Shown: positions 1 through 8,702, counted from the stretch's first letter. The stretch is DNA of 64,000 bases from Bacilli bacterium (GCA_016296775.1 JAEDIE010000002.1:1-64000), one strand, 5' to 3'. Notes: generated from the letters alone by a model not told the origin. Made by a program: numbers and translations.

Positions 1-60
1 TCACTTTGTATGAGAGATGAGCATTATCTCTTATAAATAAAAACCAATAAAATTATAAAA

Positions 61-89
61 AAGAACCACGAAATCGTGGCTCTTTTTTA
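61..89 (-). terminator. Intrinsic terminator of the EF-G-like gene
   Basis: Inverted repeat with arms at 61-71 and 74-84 followed, on the minus strand, by a U-rich run. Read on the minus strand the single A/C mismatch of the plus strand (65/80) becomes a G-U pair, so the hairpin is complete only in the minus direction, matching the gene that ends at 109. Nothing recognisable is seen in bases 1-60. Confidence 0.85.
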
Positions 90-108
90 TAGGGGTTCAA
101 ATTTAACA

Positions 109-2163
109 TTACTTCTTTAATAAAGAGTTCTTTTCAATTACTTTTGCTTTTAAACTTTCTGGAACTTCTTCATAGTCTTCAAATTGTCTATTAAAGAATC
201 CACTTCCTTGAGTTAAAGCTTTTAATTTTGTTACGTAATCTAAAGATTCACTTTCAGGAATTAAAGCAATAATTGAGCTTGAGTCATCCTTATCAATAAC
301 ATCTTGGACTTTAGCTCTTCTACTATTTAAATCGCTTAAAACATCACCTAAATATTTATTTTCAACATTAATAGTAACTCTTAAAATAGGTTCTAAAATT
401 GTTGGATTACATTTCATATAAGCTTCCTTAAATGAAAGAATAGCTGCCATCTTAAAAGCTAATTCGTTACTATCTACTGGATGATATTTACCATCAGTTA
501 ATGTAGCTTTAACACCAATTACAGGGAAACCAGCAAGTAAACCTTGTTGTAAAGCTTCAAAGAATCCTTTTTCAACAGCTGGGAAATAGTTTTTAGGAAC
601 ACTACCACCAAAAATTTCTTCAGTAAATACTGATTCTTTTTCTGGAGCAAACTTCATATCGACAACACCATAGAATCCACTACCACCAGATTGTTTAATA
701 TATTTTCCAACAGCACTAGCCTCTCTTCTAATAGTTTCTCTATAACAGATTTTTGGTTCGCTTGTAAGTAATTCAAGGTTATATGTATTCTTAATCTTAT
801 CAAGGACAAATTGAAGATGAGAATCACTCATACCACCAAGTAATAATTGTTTTGTTTCAACATTTCTTTTAACTTCAAGAGTAGGATCTTCTTTTCTTAA
901 TTTAACAAGGATTGGACTAAGTTTTTCTTCATCTTTTTTATCTTTAACAGAGATTGCTTTAAAGCAAACTGCTGTAGGGAATTTAACTTGTTTATATAAG
1001 ATATAATTGTTCTTATCACAAATTGTATAAGTTGTATTAATATCTTCTAATTTAGAAATAGCTACGATATCACCAGCAATTGCTTCACTAACATTGATTT
1101 GTTGTTTTCCACATAATGTAAATAATGATGAAATCTTGAAACTATTTTTTGTTTGAGGACAATATACTTCATCACCTAAATGAAGAACACCACTATCAAT
1201 CTTTAAAATATTAATTGAGCCTAAATATGGATCAACTAAAGTTTTAATTACATATGCGCTAAATGGTTCTTCATTTAATGTTTTTCTTGTGATTTCCTTA
1301 CCATTTTCATCTTCACCAACATAAGGTTTTAAATCGGTTGGACATGGTAAATAATCAACAAACATACTTAATAATGTATGTAAACCAATATTATTAGCAG
1401 CACTACCAAAAACTACAGGAACTAATTCACCATTTAAAACACCAGCTCTTAAACCAGTATGAATTTCTTCATGAGTCAATGCTTCGCCACTAAAGAATTT
1501 ATCTAACAATTCATCATTTGTTAAAGCAACAGCTTCACATAATGTATTGTGTAATTCAAAAACTTTTAATTTCTTATCTTCGTAAATTTCATCATCTACA
1601 CATTCTTTTCCGTTATATTTTCTAGCTTTTAAGTCAACAACATTAACAAAACCATCAAAATTATCATTATGTCCAAGTGGCATTGTAAATGGTACACAAA
1701 TCTTTCCAAAATGAGCTCTTAAATCAGCTAAAATATCTTCATAATCAGGATTTCCTTTATCCATTTTATTTACATAAATAATTGTAGGAATTCCTCTTTT
1801 TCTTAAGTTATTAAAATGTTTAACTGTACCAACTTGAACTTTACTTAATGCATCTACAACAAGAACAGCACCCTTAATTGAATTAGTAATAGAAATAACT
1901 TCCCAAATAAAGTCATCATTTCCAGGAATATCAAGTAAATTAATTTTATTATCATTAACAAATAAAGGGACTATTGACGTTGAAACTGAACACAATCTAG
2001 CTTTTTCCTCTTTTAAATAATCGCTAACAGTATTCTTTTTCTCAATAGAACCCTTTTCTGATTTGTTTACTATAGAATATAAGGACTCAACCAAAGTTGT
2101 TTTACCACTTCCTTGGTGTCCTAATACCGCAATATTTCGAATGTTTTTTGACTCTAAGGCCAT
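109..2163 (-). CDS. Elongation factor G-like GTPase paralogue (non-canonical FusA family)
   Basis: Translational-GTPase-family protein of 684 residues, close to EF-G length. The P-loop GHQGSGKT is at residues 15-22 and NKMD at 132-135; EF-G-like domains II-V follow, with domain IV around 490-600. Two hallmarks of true EF-G are missing: the switch I RGITI-type motif is not present, and switch II reads DIPGN at 78-82 where EF-G has DTPGH, so the catalytic histidine is Asn82. This matches the EF-G-like group of Bacillota in which that histidine is replaced. The start is set by an AGGAGGA Shine-Dalgarno 7 nt upstream. It is monocistronic, with its own terminator at 61-89. A cre-type palindrome sits between promoter and ribosome site. 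The role in translation is unknown; canonical fusA must lie elsewhere. Confidence 0.88.
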   Translation of the reverse strand: MALESKNIRNIAVLGHQGSGKTTLVESLYSIVNKSEKGSIEKKNTVSDYLKEEKARLCSVSTSIVPLFVNDNKINLLDIPGNDDFIWEVISITNSIKGAVLVVDALSKVQVGTVKHFNNLRKRGIPTIIYVNKMDKGNPDYEDILADLRAHFGKICVPFTMPLGHNDNFDGFVNVVDLKARKYNGKECVDDEIYEDKKLKVFELHNTLCEAVALTNDELLDKFFSGEALTHEEIHTGLRAGVLNGELVPVVFGSAANNIGLHTLLSMFVDYLPCPTDLKPYVGEDENGKEITRKTLNEEPFSAYVIKTLVDPYLGSINILKIDSGVLHLGDEVYCPQTKNSFKISSLFTLCGKQQINVSEAIAGDIVAISKLEDINTTYTICDKNNYILYKQVKFPTAVCFKAISVKDKKDEEKLSPILVKLRKEDPTLEVKRNVETKQLLLGGMSDSHLQFVLDKIKNTYNLELLTSEPKICYRETIRREASAVGKYIKQSGGSGFYGVVDMKFAPEKESVFTEEIFGGSVPKNYFPAVEKGFFEALQQGLLAGFPVIGVKATLTDGKYHPVDSNELAFKMAAILSFKEAYMKCNPTILEPILRVTINVENKYLGDVLSDLNSRRAKVQDVIDKDDSSSIIALIPESESLDYVTKLKALTQGSGFFNRQFEDYEEVPESLKAKVIEKNSLLKK

Positions 2164-2178
2164 ATAATTATCCTCCTA

Positions 2179-2192
2179 TGTAAGCGCTTACA
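2179..2192. promoter_or_regulatory. cre-like operator (perfect 14-bp palindrome)
   Basis: TGTAAGCGCTTACA is a perfect palindrome and fits the Bacillota CcpA cre consensus TGWAANCGNTNWCA at every position. It lies about at +1 of the predicted promoter of the EF-G-like gene and just before its AGGAGGA ribosome site, the usual place for repression by CcpA or another LacI-family protein. The divergent kinase gene starts about 150 bp away and could also be affected. The site is seen directly; the identity of the binding protein is inferred. Confidence 0.75.
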
Positions 2193-2198
2193 TTTTAT

Positions 2199-2227
2199 AT
2201 ATTAGCATTGAAAGCCCACTATTTCAA
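2199..2227 (-). promoter_or_regulatory. Predicted sigma-A promoter of the EF-G-like gene
   Basis: On the minus strand TTGAAA (2222-2227) and TAATAT (2199-2204) are separated by 17 bp. The predicted start is near 2192, the edge of the palindrome at 2179-2192. Confidence 0.5.
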
Positions 2228-2300
2228 TTAGTTAAATGATTTTTATTTAGCGTTAATTTTATAGGTATTTTTTTCTTACTTTGCTATTTTAAAACTTTTT

Positions 2301-2314
2301 TTCTTTGCTATAAT
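2301..2314 (+). promoter_or_regulatory. Extended -10 promoter of the PfkB-type kinase gene
   Basis: TATAAT at 2309-2314 is preceded by TTTGC, giving a TGn extended -10. No good -35 is seen at 17 bp. An AGGAG ribosome site follows, ending 9 nt before the start codon at 2339. Confidence 0.6.
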
Positions 2315-2338
2315 GAAATTATTAGGAGATTTACCAAA

Positions 2339-3280
2339 ATGAAAAACAAAATAATTTATGTTTCTGGTCTTCTTAATTTTGAGACCATTCTAAATGTTGA
2401 TTCATTTCCTGTTAACTACTATCCTACTGAATACCCATTCTATGGTGTAAACAACGGGGTTGGCGGAACAGCATTCAACATTTCAAAGGCTTTAAGAACT
2501 TTAGGTGACAAAGTTGTCTTATCAAGCCATGTCGGTGAAGATTTAATTGGAAAAACTATTGTTAGTGAATTAAAGAAAAACAAAATTACCGAAACAAGTA
2601 TTTACCATGATTTAGATCAAACACCTTCACAAGTTGTCTTAGTTGATAGAGATTTCAATACTCAAACCTACACCGATTTAAAGAGTGTTCAAAATGCTGT
2701 ATCTGACTTTGAAGTTGAAAAGGAAAAGATTGAAAAAGCTGACTTAGTCGTATTATGCAATTCCAATTTCAACAGATCATTATTAAAAGAAGCTAAAAAA
2801 TTAAACAAGAAAGTCGCTACTGATGTCCATATTATAGGTACTGTTGATGATGCCTTTAACAAAGAATTCATGGAAAATAGCGATATTTTATTTTTAAGCT
2901 CAAAGGGTATTCACGAATTAAATTACGAAGAATTTCTTCTAGATATATATAATACTTACCACAACGAATTAATTGTTCTTGGTGAAGGTAGAGAAGGCGC
3001 TATGATTCTTGATGCCAAGAAAAGAGTTATTTACCATATCGACGCTGTTACAGTTAGAGATATCGTAAATACAGTTGGAAGTAGAGATGCTTTATTTAGT
3101 GCATTCCTTCACTATTATTTAAAAGGTATTGATTCATTAGAAGCTTTAAAACTTGCAGAATTATTTACAAGTTATAAGATTGGTGAAAACGGCGGAGCTA
3201 ATGGATTTGCTAAAGAAAAAGAAATCAAACAATTAGCAAAAACAGTTGACTTCGATGTTTATAAAATTAAAACATTCTAG
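2339..3280 (+). CDS. PfkB/ribokinase-family carbohydrate or nucleoside kinase
   Basis: The protein has 313 residues, the usual length of the PfkB (ribokinase-like) family, which phosphorylates sugars, sugar phosphates or nucleosides. The first family motif is at residues 40-56 (GVGGTAFN start, then KALRTLG). The second motif, normally DTxGAGD with an anion hole and a catalytic Asp, reads NTVGSRD at 244-250: Asp250 is kept but the GAG anion hole is altered, so activity or substrate may be unusual. The substrate cannot be told from the sequence. The gene has its own promoter and terminator and is divergent from the EF-G-like gene across a region holding a cre-like operator. Confidence 0.82.
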   Translation: MKNKIIYVSGLLNFETILNVDSFPVNYYPTEYPFYGVNNGVGGTAFNISKALRTLGDKVVLSSHVGEDLIGKTIVSELKKNKITETSIYHDLDQTPSQVVLVDRDFNTQTYTDLKSVQNAVSDFEVEKEKIEKADLVVLCNSNFNRSLLKEAKKLNKKVATDVHIIGTVDDAFNKEFMENSDILFLSSKGIHELNYEEFLLDIYNTYHNELIVLGEGREGAMILDAKKRVIYHIDAVTVRDIVNTVGSRDALFSAFLHYYLKGIDSLEALKLAELFTSYKIGENGGANGFAKEKEIKQLAKTVDFDVYKIKTF

Positions 3281-3282
3281 TT

Positions 3283-3323
3283 AAAAAAGAGGTTAGGCAC
3301 CATAATATCGCCTAACCTTTTTT
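3283..3323. terminator. Bidirectional intrinsic terminator
   Basis: Perfect 8-bp stem GGTTAGGC/GCCTAACC (3291-3298 and 3310-3317) flanked by a run of A (3283-3288) and a run of T (3318-3323). It can end both the kinase gene on the plus strand and the membrane-protein gene on the minus strand. Confidence 0.9.
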
Positions 3324-3350
3324 GATTGCAAATTTAATATGATTTCTCAG

Positions 3351-4487
3351 TTATTTTAATAATTCTTCAGCTTTTTTAAATAAAGAATATTCAAAATCTC
3401 TACATAATAAAGTTGATTTTTTATAAGCTTTTTCAAACTTAGATTTACATACTTTAACTTCGCTTTCACTGCCTTCAATAATACCAACTACAAGAAGGTA
3501 AACTTTATATGCTTCAAGTGAACTCATTTTGTAAATATATGTTCTAATTTCAGGTTTAATCTTTTTAAAGTTATTTCTATATTCTTCATCTAATTGTCCG
3601 TTTCTTTCAAGAATTTCAATGTAGATTTTTTGAACTGAATAAAGATTATATGAACTCTTGGAAATCTTTTTAGGATTTTGTAATATGCGATCTAATAAAG
3701 TTTTAGCTTCTTCATATTTTCCTTGTTGAATTAATTCATAAATCTTCAACATATTATATTGAGCGGTATAATCAGTAATTTCTTCAAAAGGAACAATTTC
3801 TGGTGTAGGTTCACCTAATAAAATTGAAGCATTATAACTTAAGAATTTATTGTAAGCTTCGGTATTAATTTTCTTTGAAAATAATACAATTCTATATCCA
3901 TCAGTTGTTGAATCAATATGTAATGGAATGTAGTTATATAAAGCAAACATAAATCCGATTGTAACAATAATAACTGTTACAAATTTAACACTAAGCAAGA
4001 GGTCTCCACTATGATTTTTAGCACTCGAATCGATAAGATTTAATACTAAATAGAATGCACTAGCTTCAAGAACAAAGAATAAGAATGGTAATAAAACACT
4101 GATCATTGGATTAGCATTTTTTCTTTTTGGTGTAACAATAGTTTCACCAGTTAATCCATCACAGCTTTTAAATAATTTAACTTTATTTTTTATAGCATCG
4201 CCTTCTTTTGTTTTATAAATACAAAAACCAAAAATATTGCATGAAAGAATTGAATATCCTCCAAGAACAGCTCCTAAGCAATGGAATACTTCAACAAAAA
4301 TACCATTAATTAAAATACCTACAATTGAGCTAACTAAAATAAATACAAATCCAATTCCAGTATTTCCATTAATATAAGAAATAGAACCAAGACCGGTTGA
4401 TGGCATTAAAACGGTTGTCCCAATAACAATAGCAATGATAAGCATTCCTATATATACTAAGATACTAATTAAATCTTCTTTTGTCAT
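3351..4487 (-). CDS. Degenerate M50-like integral membrane protein with TPR-like C-terminus
   Basis: 378 residues from the chosen start. An upstream in-frame ATG at 4508 would put the AAAGGGG ribosome site inside the gene, so 4487 is preferred. Hydrophobic segments lie near residues 5-25, 45-63, 130-150 and 170-190. Residues 55-120 resemble, in order and spacing, a Bacillota family of M50-type (site-2 protease-like) membrane proteins: an HExxH helix, a GY turn, then a short hydrophobic strand. Here the motif is VEVFH at 65-69, keeping Glu and the second His but lacking the first His. The C-terminal third looks helical and TPR-like (roughly 230-300). It is the last gene after the ABC transporter and TetR genes and may be cotranscribed with them. 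Family assignment is from memory and tentative; no function is claimed. Confidence 0.55.
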   Translation of the reverse strand: MTKEDLISILVYIGMLIIAIVIGTTVLMPSTGLGSISYINGNTGIGFVFILVSSIVGILINGIFVEVFHCLGAVLGGYSILSCNIFGFCIYKTKEGDAIKNKVKLFKSCDGLTGETIVTPKRKNANPMISVLLPFLFFVLEASAFYLVLNLIDSSAKNHSGDLLLSVKFVTVIIVTIGFMFALYNYIPLHIDSTTDGYRIVLFSKKINTEAYNKFLSYNASILLGEPTPEIVPFEEITDYTAQYNMLKIYELIQQGKYEEAKTLLDRILQNPKKISKSSYNLYSVQKIYIEILERNGQLDEEYRNNFKKIKPEIRTYIYKMSSLEAYKVYLLVVGIIEGSESEVKVCKSKFEKAYKKSTLLCRDFEYSLFKKAEELLK

Positions 4488-4548
4488 GATTTTCCCCTTT
4501 CTAATCACAAAACGTGTATTAGAAATAATTACCTGTTAATAATAACAT

Positions 4549-5097
4549 TTATTTTTTATATTTTAAACTTGAAATATAACTCTTAGTTATATTTAAAATA
4601 ATGTCTTCGTTGAAAAATATAGATATTTTCTCAACAATTTCTTCTTTTGTAGTATCTTCGTTTTGGAACAAGTAAACTATATATTCAGTTAATGATCTAG
4701 CTAAAAATACCGACTCTTCTTTCTTTTGAGCCAAATTTAATTTGTATTTTTTTAAATATTCGGTTAATTGTTTATATAAATTAGAATAAATAAATTCACT
4801 TAAAATATCTTTAGCATTGCTGTTAATGACTTCACGATTAAAATCTTGATTTTTAAATAAATAAGCTAATGTTTCTTGAATAATTGAAGTATATTCAGTG
4901 TTTTTATACTCAATTGAATCATCAAAATAAAAAGATAATATTACATCATATATATTTTTATAATGGTAATAAAAAGTTTGTCTTTTAATTTTTAAACTCT
5001 TACAAATCATATTGATATCTATTTCATCAATACTTTTACTTTCTAATAGTTTTAAAAATTTTTCCTGTATAAGTTTTTCAGTCTTTTTCTTTACCAT
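4549..5097 (-). CDS. TetR/AcrR-family transcriptional regulator
   Basis: 182 residues. The N-terminal helix-turn-helix is typical of TetR proteins: an IDEIDINMICKSLKIKRQ stretch followed by TFYYHYKNIYDV, around residues 22-50. The rest is an all-helical ligand-binding domain without recognisable specificity. An AAGGAGC ribosome site precedes the start. It lies 49 bp downstream of the large ABC transporter gene on the same strand and probably regulates that operon, although no clear operator was found near the operon promoter. Confidence 0.85.
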   Translation of the reverse strand: MVKKKTEKLIQEKFLKLLESKSIDEIDINMICKSLKIKRQTFYYHYKNIYDVILSFYFDDSIEYKNTEYTSIIQETLAYLFKNQDFNREVINSNAKDILSEFIYSNLYKQLTEYLKKYKLNLAQKKEESVFLARSLTEYIVYLFQNEDTTKEEIVEKISIFFNEDIILNITKSYISSLKYKK

Positions 5098-5146
5098 TTT
5101 TGCTCCTTATTTATTCAAAAACTATATGATTTCCCATCTTTTTTTA

Positions 5147-7990
5147 TTACTCACTTCTTAAAGCAATAACAGGGTCTTTCTTTGCGGCTATTCTTGCAGG
5201 GAAGAATCCACTAATTAAAGTTAATAAAATCGAAATGCCAATAAGAATAAGACAATGGAAAATACTTAAATTAGCAATACTATTTAAATTATATTCTGGG
5301 AAAACACTATTTAAAATCATATTGATTGGGAAACAAATTAGATAAGAAAATCCACATCCAATTACCCCACTAACTAAACCAATAATACATGATTCAGCTT
5401 CAAATAATATACCTACGTCTTTCTTTCTGGCACCAATTGCTCTTAATACACCAATTTCCTTAGTTCTTTCTATAACTGAGTTATATGTAATAATACCAGT
5501 CATAACACAGCTTACGACTAAAGAAATAGAAGCAAAAACAATTAAAACAATTGAAATAACTTCAATCATTTCACCTAAACTGTCGGTTAAAGTTCCAACA
5601 TAATCTGTATAGAAAATTTGTTCACTCTTATTAGCAGCGTGATTTTTATCGTTAGGATCAATTTCGTTATATGAATCTAAAGCATCTAATAAATCATCTT
5701 TACTTGTTAAATCGCGTGGAAAAACAATAACATTATCAATTTGACTATAACTGTTCATGTAGGCAATCAAACCAACAATATATTTAAAAAATTCTTCATC
5801 AGTTTCACTATTAAAAGCATCTGATAAATATAAAAGTAATGTTTTTTCTTTAATTCCGTCCTTCTTCAATTCATCTGGAACTAAATCTAAACCTTCTGTT
5901 AATGCATAACTTAAATAATTTTTAGCTGTAATTGTACCTTTTCCATATGGATTAAAGAATGTTAAATTACTATCAACAATTGCATTTACCTCATTAATTA
6001 AATTATTTGTTAAACTCTCTTCTTCAAGATTAGAAAATTTTTGGATTAAATCCATGTATAAATTATATTTAGTTTTACCTTCTCTATAAGCAACCAAACC
6101 CATATAATTATTAGCTAATTGACCATTTAAATTTTGATCAACAAAATCATATTGTAATGAAGGAAGATAACATAAACCGGTAGCCATTGTTTGCATAGTT
6201 GTATTCTTACTTGGTCTTAAAATACCTACGATTTCGCATTCAATTCCTTTATTTGAGTCATTATATAATGTTGAAGTTGAATTAGATTTAAAATAAGTCA
6301 TACTAGTAGAACTATTACTAATCCCTTCTTCTGTAGGATTATATTTAACTTGAGTGTAATAATCATCAGAATTATAAATTTTATATTTTTTACCTAAAAT
6401 ATCATTCCAGCTAATTGGTTTAACTTTCTTTGAACTAGATGTATCACTAACATTTTCTTCTTTATCAACTGAATTATAAAAACCTAAATTTTTAAGGTTA
6501 CTAAAATTCATTGCATTTGTATTTGATACAACTAAAACTAATTCATTATTATTTTTTGGATAATTTCCAGCAATAACATCATAAGATTGTAAAATATATT
6601 CTTCTTGACCATATAATTGATGGAAAACTTGTGTTGGTAAACCAGTAACACTTCCAATGGCTGAATTGATTGATCCAGTTGATTGACTAGAAGAAACTAA
6701 ACCAATATATCCACCATTAGTTCCATCTAAACTGGCTGGATATTCTGTACTTAAATGATATTTATAATTAGATGGATAATTAACTAAGTAATCGTTGAGC
6801 AATTTATCCTCGTCTCTTAATTTATTTAAATAACGGAAATATTTTTCATTAAAATTGTTATAGGTAATCTCAACATTCTTCTCATTACTCATGCTAACAT
6901 AAGGATAAATTTCTTCATCTTTAGGAAATCTTGTTGATTGATTATAAAAAGAAGGATCAAGAGAAGTATATCTTACATTATAAGCTGAAATTGTTATTGG
7001 GAGTGTAGAAGCAGTTTGAGATTCAACTCTTCCAACATACTCAGTAAAACCATTAGACATAGCTAAAACTAAAGCAACGCCAATAATACCAAAAGAAGCA
7101 GCAACTGAAGTTAAAATTGCTCTAGTTTTCTTTGTTTTTAAGTTCTTAAAAGATAAAGAAATAGCAGTAAAGAAAGACATGGAGGTCTTTTCTTTTTTCA
7201 TTCTTTTCTTAATTTCTTTTTTCTCTTCTTTATTATTTTCATCAATTAAAAGGAGTTTACCTATTTTGTTTTCTTCAGCGTATTTTCTTTCTTCTTCTAA
7301 TTGAGCTTCTTTTTCTCCATCTCTAGTATCAGAAATAACCTCTCCATCTTGGAAAGTAATAATTCTATCACTATATTGTTCAGCAAGTTTTTCATTATGA
7401 GTAACCATAATTACAAGTTTTTCCTTGCTAATCTCTTTTAAAATGTCCATTACTTGGATGCTTGTTTTACTATCAAGAGCACCTGTTGGTTCATCAGCTA
7501 AAATAATTTCAGGATCATTTACTAAAGATCTAGCGATAGCAACTCTTTGCATTTGACCACCACTTAATTGGTTAGGCTTTTTATTATATAAACCCTCTAA
7601 TCCAACTTTATCTAACGCCTTTTTTGCTCTTTCGATTCTTTCTTTTTTATTTAAACCAGCTAAAGTTAAACTCAAAATAACATTATCGATAATAGATAAA
7701 TGAGAAATTAAATTGTAGTTTTGAAAGACAAAACCAATACGCTTATTTCTATAATTATCCCAATCTTTATCAGTAAATAATTTTGTAGATTTATTGTTAA
7801 TTAAAATATCACCACTTGTGTATCTATCTAACCCACCAATAATATTTAAGGTTGTAGTTTTACCACAACCAGAAGGTCCTAAAATAGAACAAAACTGATT
7901 TTTAGGGAAGAACAAATTAATATTATTTAATGCGCGAAATGGCTTTTTATCAATATAGTAGTCTTTACAAATATTTTTTAATTCAAGCAT
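5147..7990 (-). CDS. ABC transporter, fused ATPase and FtsX/MacB-type permease
   Basis: 947 residues. Residues 1-225 form an ATPase of the LolD/MacB type: Walker A GPSGCGKT at 38-45, signature LSGGQ then MQRVAIARSL, and Walker B ending in ADEPTGALD. A charged linker leads to the first membrane helix near 290-310, a long extracytoplasmic domain of about 500 residues, and three C-terminal helices with the FtsX-type fold. This is the MacB architecture fused in one chain, used in Bacillota for export of peptides or lipids, antimicrobial-peptide resistance, or mechanotransmission. The substrate is unknown. A GGGAGGAG ribosome site and a good promoter precede it, and a TetR gene follows at 49 bp. 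Confidence 0.88.
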   Translation of the reverse strand: MLELKNICKDYYIDKKPFRALNNINLFFPKNQFCSILGPSGCGKTTTLNIIGGLDRYTSGDILINNKSTKLFTDKDWDNYRNKRIGFVFQNYNLISHLSIIDNVILSLTLAGLNKKERIERAKKALDKVGLEGLYNKKPNQLSGGQMQRVAIARSLVNDPEIILADEPTGALDSKTSIQVMDILKEISKEKLVIMVTHNEKLAEQYSDRIITFQDGEVISDTRDGEKEAQLEEERKYAEENKIGKLLLIDENNKEEKKEIKKRMKKEKTSMSFFTAISLSFKNLKTKKTRAILTSVAASFGIIGVALVLAMSNGFTEYVGRVESQTASTLPITISAYNVRYTSLDPSFYNQSTRFPKDEEIYPYVSMSNEKNVEITYNNFNEKYFRYLNKLRDEDKLLNDYLVNYPSNYKYHLSTEYPASLDGTNGGYIGLVSSSQSTGSINSAIGSVTGLPTQVFHQLYGQEEYILQSYDVIAGNYPKNNNELVLVVSNTNAMNFSNLKNLGFYNSVDKEENVSDTSSSKKVKPISWNDILGKKYKIYNSDDYYTQVKYNPTEEGISNSSTSMTYFKSNSTSTLYNDSNKGIECEIVGILRPSKNTTMQTMATGLCYLPSLQYDFVDQNLNGQLANNYMGLVAYREGKTKYNLYMDLIQKFSNLEEESLTNNLINEVNAIVDSNLTFFNPYGKGTITAKNYLSYALTEGLDLVPDELKKDGIKEKTLLLYLSDAFNSETDEEFFKYIVGLIAYMNSYSQIDNVIVFPRDLTSKDDLLDALDSYNEIDPNDKNHAANKSEQIFYTDYVGTLTDSLGEMIEVISIVLIVFASISLVVSCVMTGIITYNSVIERTKEIGVLRAIGARKKDVGILFEAESCIIGLVSGVIGCGFSYLICFPINMILNSVFPEYNLNSIANLSIFHCLILIGISILLTLISGFFPARIAAKKDPVIALRSE

Positions 7991-8023
7991 AAATAACTCC
8001 TCCCTTCAATCAAATTTACATAA

Positions 8024-8051
8024 AGTATAACAAATAACACATCTTTAACAA
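8024..8051 (-). promoter_or_regulatory. Predicted promoter of the MacB-type transporter operon
   Basis: On the minus strand TTGTTA (8046-8051) and TATACT (8024-8029) are separated by 16 bp. It reads into the ABC transporter, TetR and membrane-protein genes. Confidence 0.6.
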
Positions 8052-8081
8052 TAAATTTTAGAATAGTAAAGAAAATAGAGT

Positions 8082-8534
8082 TTATTTATTTCTTTTTTCT
8101 TTGAAAAAAGACTGTATTAAATTCTTAGATTCTTCTAATAAAACGCCTCCATCTACCAAGCATGGAGAATTTTCTAATTTAAAAGCATGTATTCTGCTTA
8201 AAGCAGCACCAGTATTGCTCTCGTAAGCGCCAAAAACAACTCTTTTTATTCTGGATTGGATTATTGCACTACTACACATTAAACAAGGTTCTAATGTTAC
8301 ATACATCGTTAAATTATTTAATCGCCAATCACCTATTTTTTTACTAGCTTTTTTTATACACAAAATCTCAGCATGACCTGTGACATCATTCAACTTTTCT
8401 TTTTTATTATATGCTTTAGCAACTATTTTATTATTTTCATCAACTAAAATACATCCAACTGGAACTTCTCCAATTTTGTATGCTTTTAGAGCCTCTTTTA
8501 AGGCTATTTTCATAAAATAAGCATCATTTTTCAT
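8082..8534 (-). CDS. tadA: tRNA-specific adenosine deaminase
   Basis: Converts adenosine 34 to inosine in tRNA-Arg(ACG). It has 150 residues, normal for the family. The zinc-binding deaminase motifs are HAE at residues 54-56 (His ligand, catalytic Glu) and PCLMC at 83-87 (two Cys ligands). The start lies only 8 nt downstream of the SRP RNA 3' stem on the same strand and no clear Shine-Dalgarno is seen; an in-frame Met at residue 8 is an alternative. There is no room for its own promoter, so it is probably expressed by read-through from the SRP RNA promoter. Adjacency of tadA and the SRP RNA gene is also seen in Bacillus, where tadA comes first. Confidence 0.93.
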   Translation of the reverse strand: MKNDAYFMKIALKEALKAYKIGEVPVGCILVDENNKIVAKAYNKKEKLNDVTGHAEILCIKKASKKIGDWRLNNLTMYVTLEPCLMCSSAIIQSRIKRVVFGAYESNTGAALSRIHAFKLENSPCLVDGGVLLEESKNLIQSFFKEKRNK

Positions 8535-8542
8535 AAATTAAA

Positions 8543-8621
8543 ACCATCGCACAATTATAATTTTTCTTAAGGCTGCTATGTTCCCATCCTGACCTGGTTC
8601 GAAAGTATAAATCGCGATGGC
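8543..8621 (-). ncRNA. ffs: Small signal recognition particle RNA (4.5S-like)
   Basis: On the minus strand the conserved SRP Alu-less hairpin is clear: ACCAGGUCAGG, then an AUG/CAU stem closing a GGAA tetraloop, then AGCAGCC. The terminal stem pairs GCCAUCGC (8614-8621) with GCGAUGGU (8543-8550). About 79 nt is very short, like Mollicutes SRP RNAs. A TATAAT -10 box lies 7 nt upstream. The 3' stem is followed by UUUUAAUUU and then the tadA start codon. Confidence 0.93.
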
Positions 8622-8627
8622 TCTATT

Positions 8628-8657
8628 ATTATATCATTATTTATTACTTTTTCATAA
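8628..8657 (-). promoter_or_regulatory. Promoter of the SRP RNA (and probably tadA)
   Basis: Minus-strand TATAAT at 8628-8633 with a weak TTATGA -35 at 8652-8657 (18-bp spacer). The predicted start is at 8621, the first base of the SRP RNA stem. Confidence 0.65.
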
Positions 8658-8702
8658 CAAAACTAATTTATTATTTTCTATTCCATATTATTTGTCGTAA
8701 AT

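Noticed and set aside
3351..4508. ATG 4508 as the start of the M50-like gene
   Set aside because: That start would place the AAAGGGG ribosome site inside the coding region; ATG 4487 has it at good spacing.
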